A DNA stretch of 64,000 nt from Phycomyces blakesleeanus NRRL 1555(-) (lineage: Eukaryota > Mucoromycota > Mucoromycetes > Mucorales > Phycomycetaceae), in assembly GCF_001638985.1 (NCBI RefSeq), contig NW_017265152.1, forward strand, positions 66,849-130,848. Reading direction: 5' to 3'. A program made the position numbers and the translations under genes. Positions 34,016 through 44,899 of this stretch are shown one piece after another. The notes under the pieces are model-generated. The model saw nothing but the letters and a program-made list of their open reading frames with translations, did no database searches and was not told where the DNA came from. The first letter of the stretch is position 1. Every line of letters begins with the position of its first letter.

Positions 34016-37000
34016 TCAAATGGCATGTGCTATGATAGCAACAAGTACCACAAGCAGGGCAGACGTATAGGAGCGCTTTGGCCATTTACCCAGAAAAAGA
34101 ATGTTATTAGCTGCTTGCAGATTCCATTTTGGTGCATGGCAAGCCAACATGATATTCTAAACATGGGATTTGGGCGGACAGGAAAAGAAAAAGTGTATGG
34201 GGTCCTCTACGGGGGCAGAACACAGTTAGCAAACAGTAGACAACACTTTGGTAGGGATGATGTAGTGGATGCGGGCATGGGCCAGAATGCAGTTTCATAA
34301 TGCTTTCCACCAAACGTTCCGACAGTGGTATGGGATGGTTTGACACCAGAAACTCTTCCAGCAGGCAGGGGTCCAATTGGTGGTCTTTACCAGAAGAGCC
34401 ATATGTCTTCGAAAAGCACCCATAGTAACTTAGACTAGACTTTTGTTATTGATATGAACCATATTTAGAAACAAAATTAGATCATGTGACGCGGGAAAGG
34501 AGGGCAGAGATACTATGCAGTTCTAGAACCATAAATGTAGCTGCAGGCATCTAGCATCAATAGTCTGAGATAGGTGATATATCCAGTTTTGAGCCTTAGG
34601 GAAGTCATGATATAGACGTCTGAGAATCACACCATTCTGTGATAGTTTGAAAGCATTTAAAACCTTGACACCTTTCAGCACTGGGGCCTTGTCAGTGGTA
34701 TTGGTGGTATGGAATATAGCACCAAGGGGAAAGTGGAGCACAAAACTAGAGGGGAAGGACATTTCGTGCGGCATGACCATAGGCAAAATATGTGAGCAGG
34801 TGCAATAAAGATAGAGCAATGACAATGGGCAGGAGGCAGCAGGGCCAGGAAACAGGATACCAAGGCTAGCTAAGATGGACTGGAAATGTAGAGATATCAT
34901 GAACTTAAGGTATGGTTTTAGAAATGAAGTACTGGATTTCTGGTTGAGTATGGGAAGGATCCATCTGACCTGTAGAGCACATTGTTGATGATCCAGGTCA
35001 AAGAGACCAATATCACCTACTGATCAAGGCTGACAAAGTTTTTCCCAGCTGGCAGATCCAAAGCCCAGAGCAAGATATGACCGAATGACAGAGCGGACAG
35101 AGACAAAGAAAGACATATGAGCAGATGTGAAATATACGCAATGCCAGATAGAGCTGAGCAAGAGGGAGTTGGTCACTATGTCTTTGCCACAAATAGAGAG
35201 TTGACGTTCAACCATCATTTGACATTGATGCTCTAGTTTTCTCAACAGACCCATCCAGAATGCCTCTAACTGAGCAGGGTGAGAGAACAGAGGGATTCTA
35301 AGATATTAGACTGCTTCTGCCTGATTACAATCATGTCTGCAGCAAATATTTGCAGTATCGAGGGTGGGATCCCAGTCAGGCACAAAGTGTCCAGACAATG
35401 TGACAGCTACTGTCTTCCCCAGATTGATTTTGGCATTAGAGGCCAGACCAAAAGTAGTCAAGAGGCCAAGGAGAGTGTCTGACTCAGAGGGATAAGAGAG
35501 AAAGACGAGAAGGTCATCAGTGTACGCCAAAAGTTTTAGTGGGGATGGTAATTGAGGTGGAGCATGATAAAGCAAGATAGATGGTGTTGCAAATCAAAAC
35601 CCATGTATGTCATCTGAAGCTAGTAAAGAACACATAAGTGGTTCAAAAGCCAAGTTGAAAAGTAGAGGTGAGAAAGGGCCACCTTGACGCAATTCTTGGC
35701 CCTGTGAGAATAGAGAAGATATGTTATCATTGATGTTGACATATATGCAAGTAGAGAAGAACAACTCACATACTGTATTGACAAACACCATCAGAACACC
35801 CATGTGTGACAGCACAAGGCGAAGATAGGCAGAGTGCACTCTATCATAGGCATTTTCTTGGTCCAGTAGCAAAGCTATGCCAGTATCACCAGAAAGCTGT
35901 GCCTGTCGCATAGCAAGTCGAGTGAGCAGTCCATTGTTTGCAATAAATCAATAGGCTATGAACTCGGTTTGGTGGGGGTTGACAAGTGGTCCAGCGCATG
36001 TCCTGAGGTGCGCTATGAGCATTTTGGTAAGGCTTTTGGCATCACAGTTTATCAGGGAGATTGGCCTCCAGTTCTTTAGTAGGGTGAGGTAACCAGTCTT
36101 CAGTAGGAGCACTAGTACCGTCTCGAGCCAAGAAGAGAGGAAAACACCACGCAATGCATCACTGTAGACTTCTATTGCTAACTCTTGGACAGAATGATCT
36201 TGTAGAAGACGTTTCCATAGAAGATATGACAATCCACCCAGACCTGGACTCAAGTGGTTTGGTATATGTGACAAAATGCCCAAAATTTCATACAGGGACA
36301 CATCAGAAACAAGATAAGAAGAGTCAGACAGGATAAGTGTGGCACTCAGAGGGACATGAGCCAAGAGTGAGTGGGCAGCTGTAAAGTCAATGGGGTCTGC
36401 CAAGTACAAGGACTGGTAAAAGCTACTAGTATGCCCCTTAAGGTTTTCTGTTTCAGTGAAAAGCTGTTCTGTACTAGGGTCCATAAGTGAGGTGATGGAC
36501 TTGTTCGATGTTCTCTGCTTGATAACTTGGAAGAAGTACTTGTTAGAAAATTCTCCTTCTTCACACCACTTGATTCCCACATGTTTTGCAAGATTGGAAG
36601 CCTGGATGATCTGGATATTACCCGACTGGTGTTCAATATCAGCAAGAGCTTCAGGGCTAGATGCCATGTTTCCTGGTACAATGTGAGAAACCATTTGAGC
36701 ATGAGTTCTTTGTAAGGTTTGCTTGCGGAAGCGAAGCTGATGCTGGAACTTTTTTGCGTATGATATTGACAACTGCTTAATTGCGATTTTCAGCAGGTCT
36801 CAACAATGCCCTGGAGAGCAGTGGGAGGGCAGCATGGTAGGGGCGTCGGCAAGTAAGTCCACAAGTTGAGCCTCAAACTCATCATGGAGCAAGTAATTGG
36901 AGTTAAAGTGCCAAATTCTGGGACCAGAGGGACGAGAGAATGGTATGATGACAGCCAATAGGCTGTGATCAGTCCAGCTAGGATTCACAAAGGTAATATC

Positions 37001-37633
37001 TGGGGAAAGGGACGAGACGGTTCTGGGCCAATATATATAATCAATGCATGTGTGAAAGCAGGAGTTGTGGAACATAGGAAGAGGCCGAGTTCGTTATAGA
37101 GTTATTGCATGGACACAGTAGGTGTCAAGGAAGTCAAGTCATTCAATTGATACTCTATTGCGGTGGTGAATATTTGCATTGAAATCTCCTGCCACAAATA
37201 TGGGTATGGGAGGGAGTGAGGTAGATAGTGTATGAGCTAGTGACTTAAAGAAAGTTTTGCGATGGGAAGAAATGTTGGGTGCCTATATGGTGACTAGGAC
37301 AAATGAGTCAATGTAATTATCTGTATGTGCGACTTTAATCACTAGGACATGATCATCGTCAGTGACATGTATTTGCGACAATATGAGTGTGGGAGTGAGG
37401 GACACTAGGCCACAATGCGGAGTCCAGAGGCTGTTGTGTCCTTGAAACATGAGCTGTATTTGGGACTGATGTTCAGGTGAGATATGAGTTTCTTGCAGTG
37501 CCAGAAGTGAGAGTGGAGGATGAAGGGATCGAAGATGTCGGATGAGAAGATGTTTTGGTGAGGAAGGATTATGTACAAGTGAATGGAGCCCTCTAACATT
37601 GAGGGTTCATAATTGGATAGAGCCAACACTCAT
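34016..37633 (-). pseudogene. LINE ORF2: endonuclease, reverse transcriptase, zinc finger (stops present)
   Basis: Encodes the ORF2 protein of an L1-like non-LTR retrotransposon, which nicks the target and copies its RNA there. Order on the minus strand: an APE-type endonuclease (LNVRGL, LALQETHIS, GDFNA, CIDYIYWP and TDHSLL between about 37610 and 36940), a spacer, then the RT. The RT shows NWRPISLINCDAK, LLDQENAYDRV, RQGGPFSPLLFNLAFEP and the catalytic LLAYTDDLLV near 35530. A C-terminal C...H.F....C zinc-knuckle-like block lies near 34200. Stops are scattered. Those after SIQL and VSIE replace Trp expected from the family (xWTLNVRG, EWLDF). The start at 37633 was chosen as the ATG nearest the endonuclease. 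Confidence 0.88.
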
Positions 37634-37863
37634 TAGGAAGAAGAAGAGCCAAACCAGGTAGCCCCCAAGTCCTCAATCTCCATGAGATTTCCAGTTATAA
37701 CCTTTGCAGGTTTAGATTCCATATTTGTTGATAATTTGGATTGCGCATACTTAATCATGGCAAGGCCAATCAGCACATTCTTGACGTTGGTGCCCCCGGA
37801 AAACTCATCTTTGATGCCCTGATAGTTACCTTTGGTGGCAGGGAAGTGTTTGCTGCTGAAAAT

Positions 37864-38994
37864 TCAATGTTCATTCTTATCATACATATAGGTATCTCCT
37901 GCAAGTATGGCGTTTTGGTTACCCTGGGCCACAACAATTGGCGCAGAGGCGTCTGGTATGACGTGGGGAGAAGGAGTGTTGTCACCCATCTTGGTATCTT
38001 TGACGATGGCTTGTGCAGTGGACTCTGCAAGGTAAGCATCCAATTCTGCTCCCTCGGTCTTGAAGGTGGTTGGAGGAGTAGGAGTAGGATGGTTCCTAAG
38101 GGGTGTAGAGACGATTACCTCAATAATCTTGGGAGAAGAGGTTATAGTGGAATCAGCCTGGTTCACTTTTGCCTGAACCGCAGCACAAGAAGGATTATTT
38201 GATGAGTGTCCAGTCTCCTCACAATCAGAGCAGCAAACGACCCAGGGGCGGTGACAAGTGTAGGCACTCAGATTGTATCCTTCCTTTTGGCAGTAACAAC
38301 AAATGGGTGGGATGTCCTTGGCCCGAAGCACAATTTCACCCATGAGGGATCCAGAGAGTTGTAGTTTCCTGGTGAGAGGTGTGAGGTTGTCCACGGCAGA
38401 GACATTGAGAAGAACTGTGGCTTCACCACGGAAGGTGCCAAAGGGCGTACAGTAGATCTTGAGGTGAGCAACCTTATCATGAGACTGAAGTGCCTTGAAA
38501 AGTGGGCCCTAGAGGTCGGTCTCTGGGAAACAATTGGGAATGTTGTACAGATTGATTCTGATGATGTGGTCATTGGGAGGAAGCTCTGGTGTACCAACTA
38601 TGCATTTGTTGTTGTGTGAAAAGCCAGTAGTGATGACAAGTTCACAAGTCTTGGGATTCGAGAAAAGTACCTCAGCAAGGAGGTCCTTGCTATTGGTATA
38701 GCAAGTGGATAGAGCCTCCATTGGTCCAAAGGCGGAGAAAAGGATTTGCTCGACCTGAGCAAAGTTGGGCAACTTGTCCAGGTTAAATATCACACTGGCT
38801 TGATGGACAGTGCGAGCCTAGGCAGTAGCAGCAGGGCTCATATTGAAGAGAGTTTCACTCCTGGGTGTTGAGAACACAGTTACAGCCTTGTTTTTTGACC
38901 GAGCAATTGTGAATGGCCATTGGATGGGCCCAGGGACCGTCTTCTAGCCTGTTGATGTGCTACCCAAAGGGTTGAATCCGTCATGGGTTACCAT
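37864..38994 (-). pseudogene. LINE ORF1: gag-like protein with zinc knuckles
   Basis: Starts at the ATG at 38994 (MVTHDGFNPLG). The centre carries an RRM-like region (VIFNLDKLPNFAQVEQILF ... IRINLYNIP). Then come two Cys-rich knuckles near 38250: CCYCQKEGYNLSAYTC, where the usual His of the knuckle appears to be Tyr, and CSDCEETGHSSNNPSC. A Pro/Thr-rich acidic tail ends at 37864. Three TAG codons break the frame (38946-38944, 38820-38818, 38511-38509); each lies in a context where Trp (TGG) is the simplest ancestral codon. The role would be RNA binding and ribonucleoprotein assembly. Confidence 0.8.
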
Positions 38995-39497
38995 ATGGAT
39001 ACTTAATAGGAATTTGTATATGTGTATTATAATTTATTCGACTAATTTTTTAGTGCGAAAGAGTGATCTTGGCGTCCACACAACAAGATTCTACTGCATT
39101 TTGTGAAAATCGCCAGCTGAATTGCCAGCTGAACCACCACTTTTTCCCAGTTTAAAATTAGCTTATCACTGTAGGAAATGGCAGTATTTGTAATTCCGCC
39201 AATGCAGATTACTATGTAAAAAATGCATACTTGCAGATATGGATTCAGCCAATAAAAACAAGGTGATACAATGTTAGTGTTACTACTCTTTGCCAATTGG
39301 ATTTGTGGAATTCTATAGCATTAAACTCGATCGAGTGCTGTTCAGCATTCTCAAGCTAATTAGACTTGTGTATTACTTTTAACTAACCCTTTTTTGTTAA
39401 ATTTGTTGGATCTCTAATTGGTCAAATAATACACATTGCGTCACATAAAAATAAGTTTTTATTTTTATTTTTGTTTTTTTTTGGTCCCTGGAATATA

Positions 39498-39690
39498 TAA
39501 AAAAATAAAAAATAAAAAAATAAAAAAAAAATAGAAAAAATAAATAAAAAATAAAAATAAAAAAAATAGAAAAAAAATAAAAACAAAAAAAATAGAAAAA
39601 AAAATAAAAAATAAAAAACAAAAAAATGAAAAAAAAACAAAAAGAAACAAAACAAAACAAACAAACAAACAAACAAATGACAGTAGAAGA
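39498..39690. repeat. A-rich tract with AAAAAT periodicity
   Basis: Almost 200 bp on the plus strand are nearly pure A with regular single T, G or C interruptions (AAAAAATA/AAAAATAG units, later AAACAAAC units). It lies in the left arm of CACTA-C, downstream of the accessory gene stop. Its complement translates as Phe-rich frames, which are artefacts. It may be an expanded poly(A) tail of an old retro-insertion or simple replication slippage. Confidence 0.85.
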
Positions 39691-39930
39691 AGTATACAAG
39701 ACATATATCAAATTACTTTCTACTTGATAACAATTTTTTTAAAATAGTATTTTTATTATGTTTTTTTATAAATGTCACTTATAAAGCTCAGTATTGTCTA
39801 CTATAATAAAATAAAAAACAAACAAACAAAGCAAAACAATTGATTTCTATTAGTTATGATATTATAAATGGCTTTATATTTAAAAGTAACTTACGTTTTA
39901 TTACTGTCTTCCACTGGAGACAGCAGTTCT

Positions 39931-40443
39931 CTATCTCTGAGAAAGCACAAAGATAGACACCCAGGAATTCTCAAACCTATCAAGAGCAATATTTCTTCTG
40001 GCTGCTCTCTCCTCAAGGTTTCTAACCAGGATATTTCTCTGGTTAGGTGCAAGACTACCCCACGATGGTATAGCTATACCATTCGTATGGTAGCGTGACA
40101 TTGTTACCTGTACAAGCTGGCGAGCAAGTCTGCCAATGGCACTGTAAAGAAGCCAAGCTTCTTTGGTGTTACCCCTGGTAAAATGTAATACCAGGGCTGC
40201 AGTAACACTCCCGGCTGAGAGTACCCAACTGTTAGGTTGTCCTTGGGGGGAAGGGCATGGGATGGTGTTGCCACCAATGACCGGCTGCAAACGGTTCACA
40301 TCAGGAGGGTTACCTCAGACGGGCTGTTCAGTGGCGGCCTCACTGCCCTCAAACCTGGCCTCAAACCTGGCCTCAAGCCAGGCATATGCTGTCTCCAGCA
40401 TCACCAGTCGAAGGTTTAATTGCACAATGTTGAGCAATGACAT
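39931..40443 (-). pseudogene. CACTA-C accessory gene (short form, one TGA)
   Basis: From the ATG at 40443 (MSLLNIVQLNLRLVMLE) one frame runs to a stop at 39933-39931, with a single TGA at about 40317-40315. About 170 codons in all. The N-terminus is helical and leucine-rich with a duplicated EARFEARFEG, caused by a threefold 11-bp repeat (CTCAAACCTGG on the plus strand). The C-terminal part (NQRNILVRNLEERAARRNIALDRF) is basic and helical. It lacks the MSDxESD/PWRS region found in copies A, B and D, so homology with them is plausible only by position and general character. It is transcribed away from the transposase across a 263-bp shared upstream region. Confidence 0.55.
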
Positions 40444-40706
40444 TTTTAGAACTGTAAAGAAGATGTAAAATATAAAAAAAACAAAGTTAAACAAAAGCAA
40501 CAAGAAAAACTGAAAAATAAAAAACAAAAACAACAAGGAAAAATAAAAAACAAAAAGCCAGAATCCCTTTAAAAATTTTTTCATGATAATTAGCGCACTT
40601 GTAATTTTTCACTGTCAACTGATGGAATAAAAATTAATATCACATCCCAAGTGGTTTTTTCGACCTTACACCCCTATTTTTTTAAAATACAAAACAACAA
40701 TTCAAA
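40444..40706. promoter_or_regulatory. Presumed bidirectional promoter of CACTA-C
   Basis: 263 bp separate the divergent start codons of the accessory gene (40443) and the transposase (40707). The sequence is AT-rich with poly-A runs. The context just before the transposase ATG, CAACAATTCAAAATG, is A-rich as usual in fungi. No specific operator was recognised. Divergent expression from one region would couple the two genes. Confidence 0.5.
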
Positions 40707-43700
40707 ATGAACATTAACGACTTACTTAACCCTGTTACCGAAAATGAAACAAGCAGCTATATACTTGACAATTCGTTCTTTGAGCAACAACCTGCTCAAA
40801 TGGATATCAATGTCACTTATCCAGCTTACGACATGATAGATATCAATGATAAAGCCTCTGTCAATGATTCAATTGACTTTGATGGTTTCTTGGCTGCTGC
40901 CACTAACAATGTTGAGGCCGATGAAGAGGATGCTTCTCCTATGGAAGCCAATTCCAGCAATGTTGAGGTGGAGTACACCTCTGGTAAGAACAATTAAAAG
41001 AAAATGTTAATAATAACATTATTACATATGATTATGTTTATGTTAAATATTAACTGTGTAAATATATTAGAGAATGGTCCTGGATTCACACGTGTCCGAA
41101 ACCAAGGAATGGCCCAAGCTGAACCAGAGCAGGCCGACATTGAGTACGACCAGTTTGTACCAATGTACACTCCCAACAGCAGTGCTGAGGCCATTAGTCT
41201 GGAGTTGTTCTCCTTGTTTTTTGAGAACAGTGTTTCTTGTGAAATCTACGATCAGTCTGTCAAGATCGTAAATGAGTACATGACAGAACGTGGATCCCGT
41301 AAGTTTATTACTATCACATATCTACTATATTACATATACTTACTATTGTATTAGCTAAAATGGATTCACTTCTGTCATACTACAAGGTGGATACCTTGCT
41401 CAAGCAAGAATACACAGTCAAGGCACAGGTGTATGACATGTGTGCCAGTGGGTGCTTTTGTTTCCCTGATGTCGAGCCTGGAAACTCAATCATTGAGAAT
41501 GAGGTGTGCCCTCACTGCAATGGACCGCGGTACCAGCATGAGAGAGGCACTATATCACCTGTACAGACATACCAGGTAGTGCCTCTCTCGGAGCAATTAC
41601 GCTTCAAGTTGGCTCACCCTGAAGAACAGGCAAAGATCGCCTATGGCACGGAGGTTTTGGCTGGTGGCCAATCGAATGTTCGTAAGGATATCCTTGATGG
41701 AGATGGCATCCATAGACTGCTCGCAGGTGGGATTGTTGGCCAGGGTGACATGGTGGTGTCTATGTTTGTTGACCAGTTCAACCCCTTCAAGGACGCCGCC
41801 ATGTCAGCTAGCATCATTCATGTTATTAACATGAATATCAACCCTGCCGAAAGGTAAATAAAACACATTGATTTAGATGTATATTTATATATACTAATAT
41901 AATATATTTAGGTACAAGAAGGGTAACATGATGCAGCTGGCCATCATCCCAGGGCCTAAGCACCCAAAGAACATTGCTTCGTTTTTGGAGCCCATCCTTG
42001 CCAACCTGTGAGCCTTGCAGACAAGTGGAGTGAAGTGCTGGGACGGAGACCAGTATGTGGTGTGTAAGGTTCATCTTGTCATGGCAACTGGAGATACTCC
42101 AGCTGTCTCTGACTTGATGAACCTTATGCATCACAATGCACAATACGGCTGCTGCCATTGTTTTGCACATGGTGAAAGCATTGCCAAGACCATGTGCTTC
42201 CTGGAGAGCAAGGGTCCTGCCCCCATGAGGGATGTAGGGAGCATTTGCAGAGCCGAAGGAAGTGTAAGTTATGAAATATCAAAAAAAAACCACTAACATC
42301 ATTTTAGAGACCTGGTGGTGGGAGATACAATGCCTTTGCAGAGTTACCCACACTTACCTGTTCTGCTTTCTTTGGCCAGGACGAGATGCACCTCCTAGAT
42401 CATGGAACAGGGCATCAGCTCTATCAAGCCCTTGGTGGCAAATTCTGCCCTGGGACTGCAGGCCTGGGCAGAAAATCCCATGGAATGCACCTCCAAGAAC
42501 GCCTGCAACGACTTGAGTACCCCTTTGCCCTGGATGTTAGTCTAGATGACATCAAAAAAGCAGTGAGCACATCCAGGGCAGATATACTGACGGCATTTGC
42601 CAGTACGTGGAGGTCAATGAAGGAATCAAATGGCAAGAGGAAGGCCATCGATTGGATGGACTTCCTCTTGTTCATTGTACCAACCGTGGTAATCGACCAC
42701 CTCTACTTTGCAGATGCAAAGCAGACCGTGAGAGACCTGGTGCTGGCGTGCTCCATTGTTCAACAATGGAGCATCACTGCCAGCAACATTGTTGCTGTGG
42801 AGCAGTAAGTTGCTTAGATATATATTTCTATCCGGTTTTTAATGAGTTTTATAGGGCAATTGGCCGCTGGCACTCCTTCCTGAGGTGCAAGATTTCAGAC
42901 GGTAAGCTGAAATCCAACATATTCGTGATGAACCAGCACATGCTGGTTCATCTTGGTTTCATGTTGCGGGAAATGGGCCCTTTGCGGGCTTACAGCTGCC
43001 ATCTGATAGAACGCATGATCAGTGCCTATACCTCTGTGATCAAGTCCAGGAAGGAGCCCGGAAAAAACATGGAAAATGTTCTTTTCCGGATGGTGGCCAT
43101 CAGCCACTGCCACGGCAACCGTCCAGCCAGGACTGGACCAGCTGACAAAAGGACCAGCAACTTCGAGGTTGCAAGTGATGATGTTGCTGGTCCTCAGCTG
43201 TGGTCCAGTCCGACCAGGTATAGCATGGCCGAGTTGGCCAACACCATTGGCATGGAATGGGAGGACCTCGTCCAACAGTTGTTGCCTTTCTGGGCAGGAG
43301 AAGGAGTTTCCTCCTTTGAGGAACAAGACTCAGTGGTTTGCACCACAAAGATGTGGAAAGACTTGGTGGTTTACAGAGTCCGGTCCTCCTTTGACAGTAG
43401 ACATGTTCGAGCTAACAATCTTGTTGTGCTCAAACATATGTGGAAGTAAGTGTTGTTAGTTATATTCTACATTGTTAAAAGTTGATATTAATCATAATTT
43501 AATTATGTTTTTTGAAAGTTATGGATTTGTCCGCAAATTCTTTTCCCACACTGTCAAAGGAGTGACCAGGCTCTTTGCAGCCACCGAGAGTCTTTCCAAC
43601 GTCAGGCCCTTGCTGGGCATGCTCTTCCTTGTGTCGAGCAATCACTCGCAGGGCGAGATAAGGATAGTGGACGTGAAGTCCTTCAAGGGGATGGCTGGCC

Positions 43701-43768
43701 TCGTCCACAATACTAAGGACGGGGCCATTAGACATATCGTCTGGCCCTCGCTGACTCACAACCAGTAG
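40707..43768 (+). pseudogene. CACTA-C Tnp2-like transposase, one internal TGA
   Basis: Seven exons join in phase: 40707-40983, 41071-41298, 41355-41853, 41912-42263, 42308-42804, 42855-43445 and 43519-43768 (898 codons including the stop). All introns are 44-86 nt with GTAAG/GTAAAT donors and TAG or AAG acceptors. The N-terminus is acidic. Later blocks parallel Tnp2 proteins: CPHCNGPRY, VSMFVDQFNPFKD, LAIIPGPKHPKN, NAQYGCCHCFAHG, MHLLDHGTGHQLY, VMNQHMLVHLGFMLREMGP and SCHLIERMISAYTS. A lone TGA at 42009-42011 breaks exon 4; all else is open. It may therefore be one mutation from intact, or depend on read-through. It is a distant relative of copies A, B and D. Confidence 0.85.
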
Positions 43769-44268
43769 TTTTTTCTTCTTCTTTTTTTCCCCTCTTTCTT
43801 TTTAATAAATGTATATAAACCTTTCGTCTTATTCAGATATTACTCAACGAAGTTGATTGTCATTATCATTTTATTTAAAATTGCACATCACCAGAAAATC
43901 CGAATTAATGGTATATCTGATTGATTGGCTATATTTGTAACCTTGATCAAAATTGTAAACAAAAAAGAACAGTCGTCTTTTTTTTCTCACTTAAAATAGA
44001 CGTCTGAGTTTAACACATGAAAAAAAGATTAATCGCGGGTCCACAGCTTCTAAAAGGGGCTTAGAACACTCTAAATTTAGTAAGATTGATATGATTTTTA
44101 CAAAGTTACACGGATTTTGCAGATATGCAATTATTTCTGCAAGTACTTGCACTTTTTTTTCTACAGTGTATACATTTAACTTGACTGGAATTCCATCTAG
44201 TAATACCTTTCCCCTTTTTATCAATTTTTTGTTGTTTGCACAAAATTTTACCACTTAACAAGCACCAT

Positions 44269-44660
44269 TAGGTGCTCGCCACCACCTGTAAATATATCGA
44301 TATCGAAAATTGAATGTCATCTCAAATATCCCAAAAGGATTATAATCTGCTTTTTATTCTTGTCTCGTTTTGGAAGAGTAAATATAAATACTAAAATAAC
44401 TAATTTTTCTCCTAGTAATCTTTTTTTTTTAATATCAAACCCAAAAAAAGAGTGGTGGTAGTTTAGATTTCCTTTTTTTGACCCTGATTATTTTGAGTAG
44501 ATGTATTTTGTAACTTCAAAATCGTCGATATCCCTTTCCTTTTTGAAATTTTGTTCCCTTTTGGGATCCTGATTATTTTGAGAGGTTTTATAGATTGGGA
44601 ACAAAAAACAGTGCTTAAATCTTCAAAATTGAAAAATTTCCGGGTGGTGGCGAGCACCTA
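44269..44660. mobile_element. MITE with 18-bp perfect inverted ends, TA target
   Basis: TAGGTGCTCGCCACCACC at 44269-44286 is exactly inverted at 44643-44660. If TA is the target duplication the element is GGTGCTCGCC...GGCGAGCACC, 44271-44658, 388 bp. A 2-bp TA target suits the Tc1/mariner superfamily. The interior is AT-rich and non-coding with a repeated CCTGATTATTTTGAG (about 44483 and 44569). AGCACCATTAGGTGCT at 44261-44276 is itself a palindrome overlapping the left end. Confidence 0.85.
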
Positions 44661-44899
44661 TTCTAGAGAATAATCTTAATTTCAAGTTGAAAACTGTAAA
44701 ACAACAACGCAAAAAAGGTAAAAAAAAATCGTCTTATTCAATATTGATAATTTTTTGCAGTTTTTTGTGTTAATTTTTTTTTCGTGCCTTTCATCTATAT
44801 TTTTTAAATTGAGAGGTAAGGAAGGGATGTTTACTGGAGATAATAAGGAGAATAAGGAGAAACAGAAGAACTGAAAGATGTAGACGAGAATTATTGATT

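Larger units (their letters stand above)
34016..38994 (-). mobile_element. L1-like LINE retrotransposon, near full length
   Basis: ORF1 (nucleic-acid-binding) lies upstream of ORF2 (endonuclease plus RT) on the minus strand, a standard two-ORF LINE of at least 5 kb. The 5' end lies near 39000, only about 170 bp from CACTA-C. The 3' end lies somewhere below 34016; no obvious poly(A) tail or target duplication was identified by eye. GC content is visibly higher than in the surrounding AT-rich DNA. Both ORFs contain premature stops, so this copy is inactive. Confidence 0.85.
39167..44168. mobile_element. CACTA DNA transposon, copy C (5.0 kb), best preserved
   Basis: Left end CACTGTAGGAAATGG at 39167; right end, read inwards from 44168, CACTGTAGAAAAAAA. 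The 3-bp duplication TAT is at 39164-39166 and 44169-44171. Both arms carry a subterminal TTGCAGATATG (39232 and 44116 regions), as expected for CACTA ends. Contents: a minus-strand accessory gene (40443-39931) and a plus-strand seven-exon transposase (40707-43768) in divergent order, unlike copies A, B and D. Coding DNA is clearly GC-richer than in those copies, and only one stop interrupts each gene. Confidence 0.92.

Noticed and set aside
39397..39711. Long Phe-rich minus-strand reading frames
   Set aside because: They are translations of the A-rich tract in three frames with no start context, splice support or motif.
42009..42023. Tiny intron that would remove the TGA in CACTA-C
   Set aside because: GTGAGCCTTGCAG could mimic GT...AG, but 13 nt is far too short to be spliced; a nonsense codon is the simpler reading.
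44463..44657. 64-codon minus-strand frame inside the 388-bp MITE
   Set aside because: It runs almost through the whole MITE but has no motif. MITEs are non-coding, and the frame starts within the inverted end.
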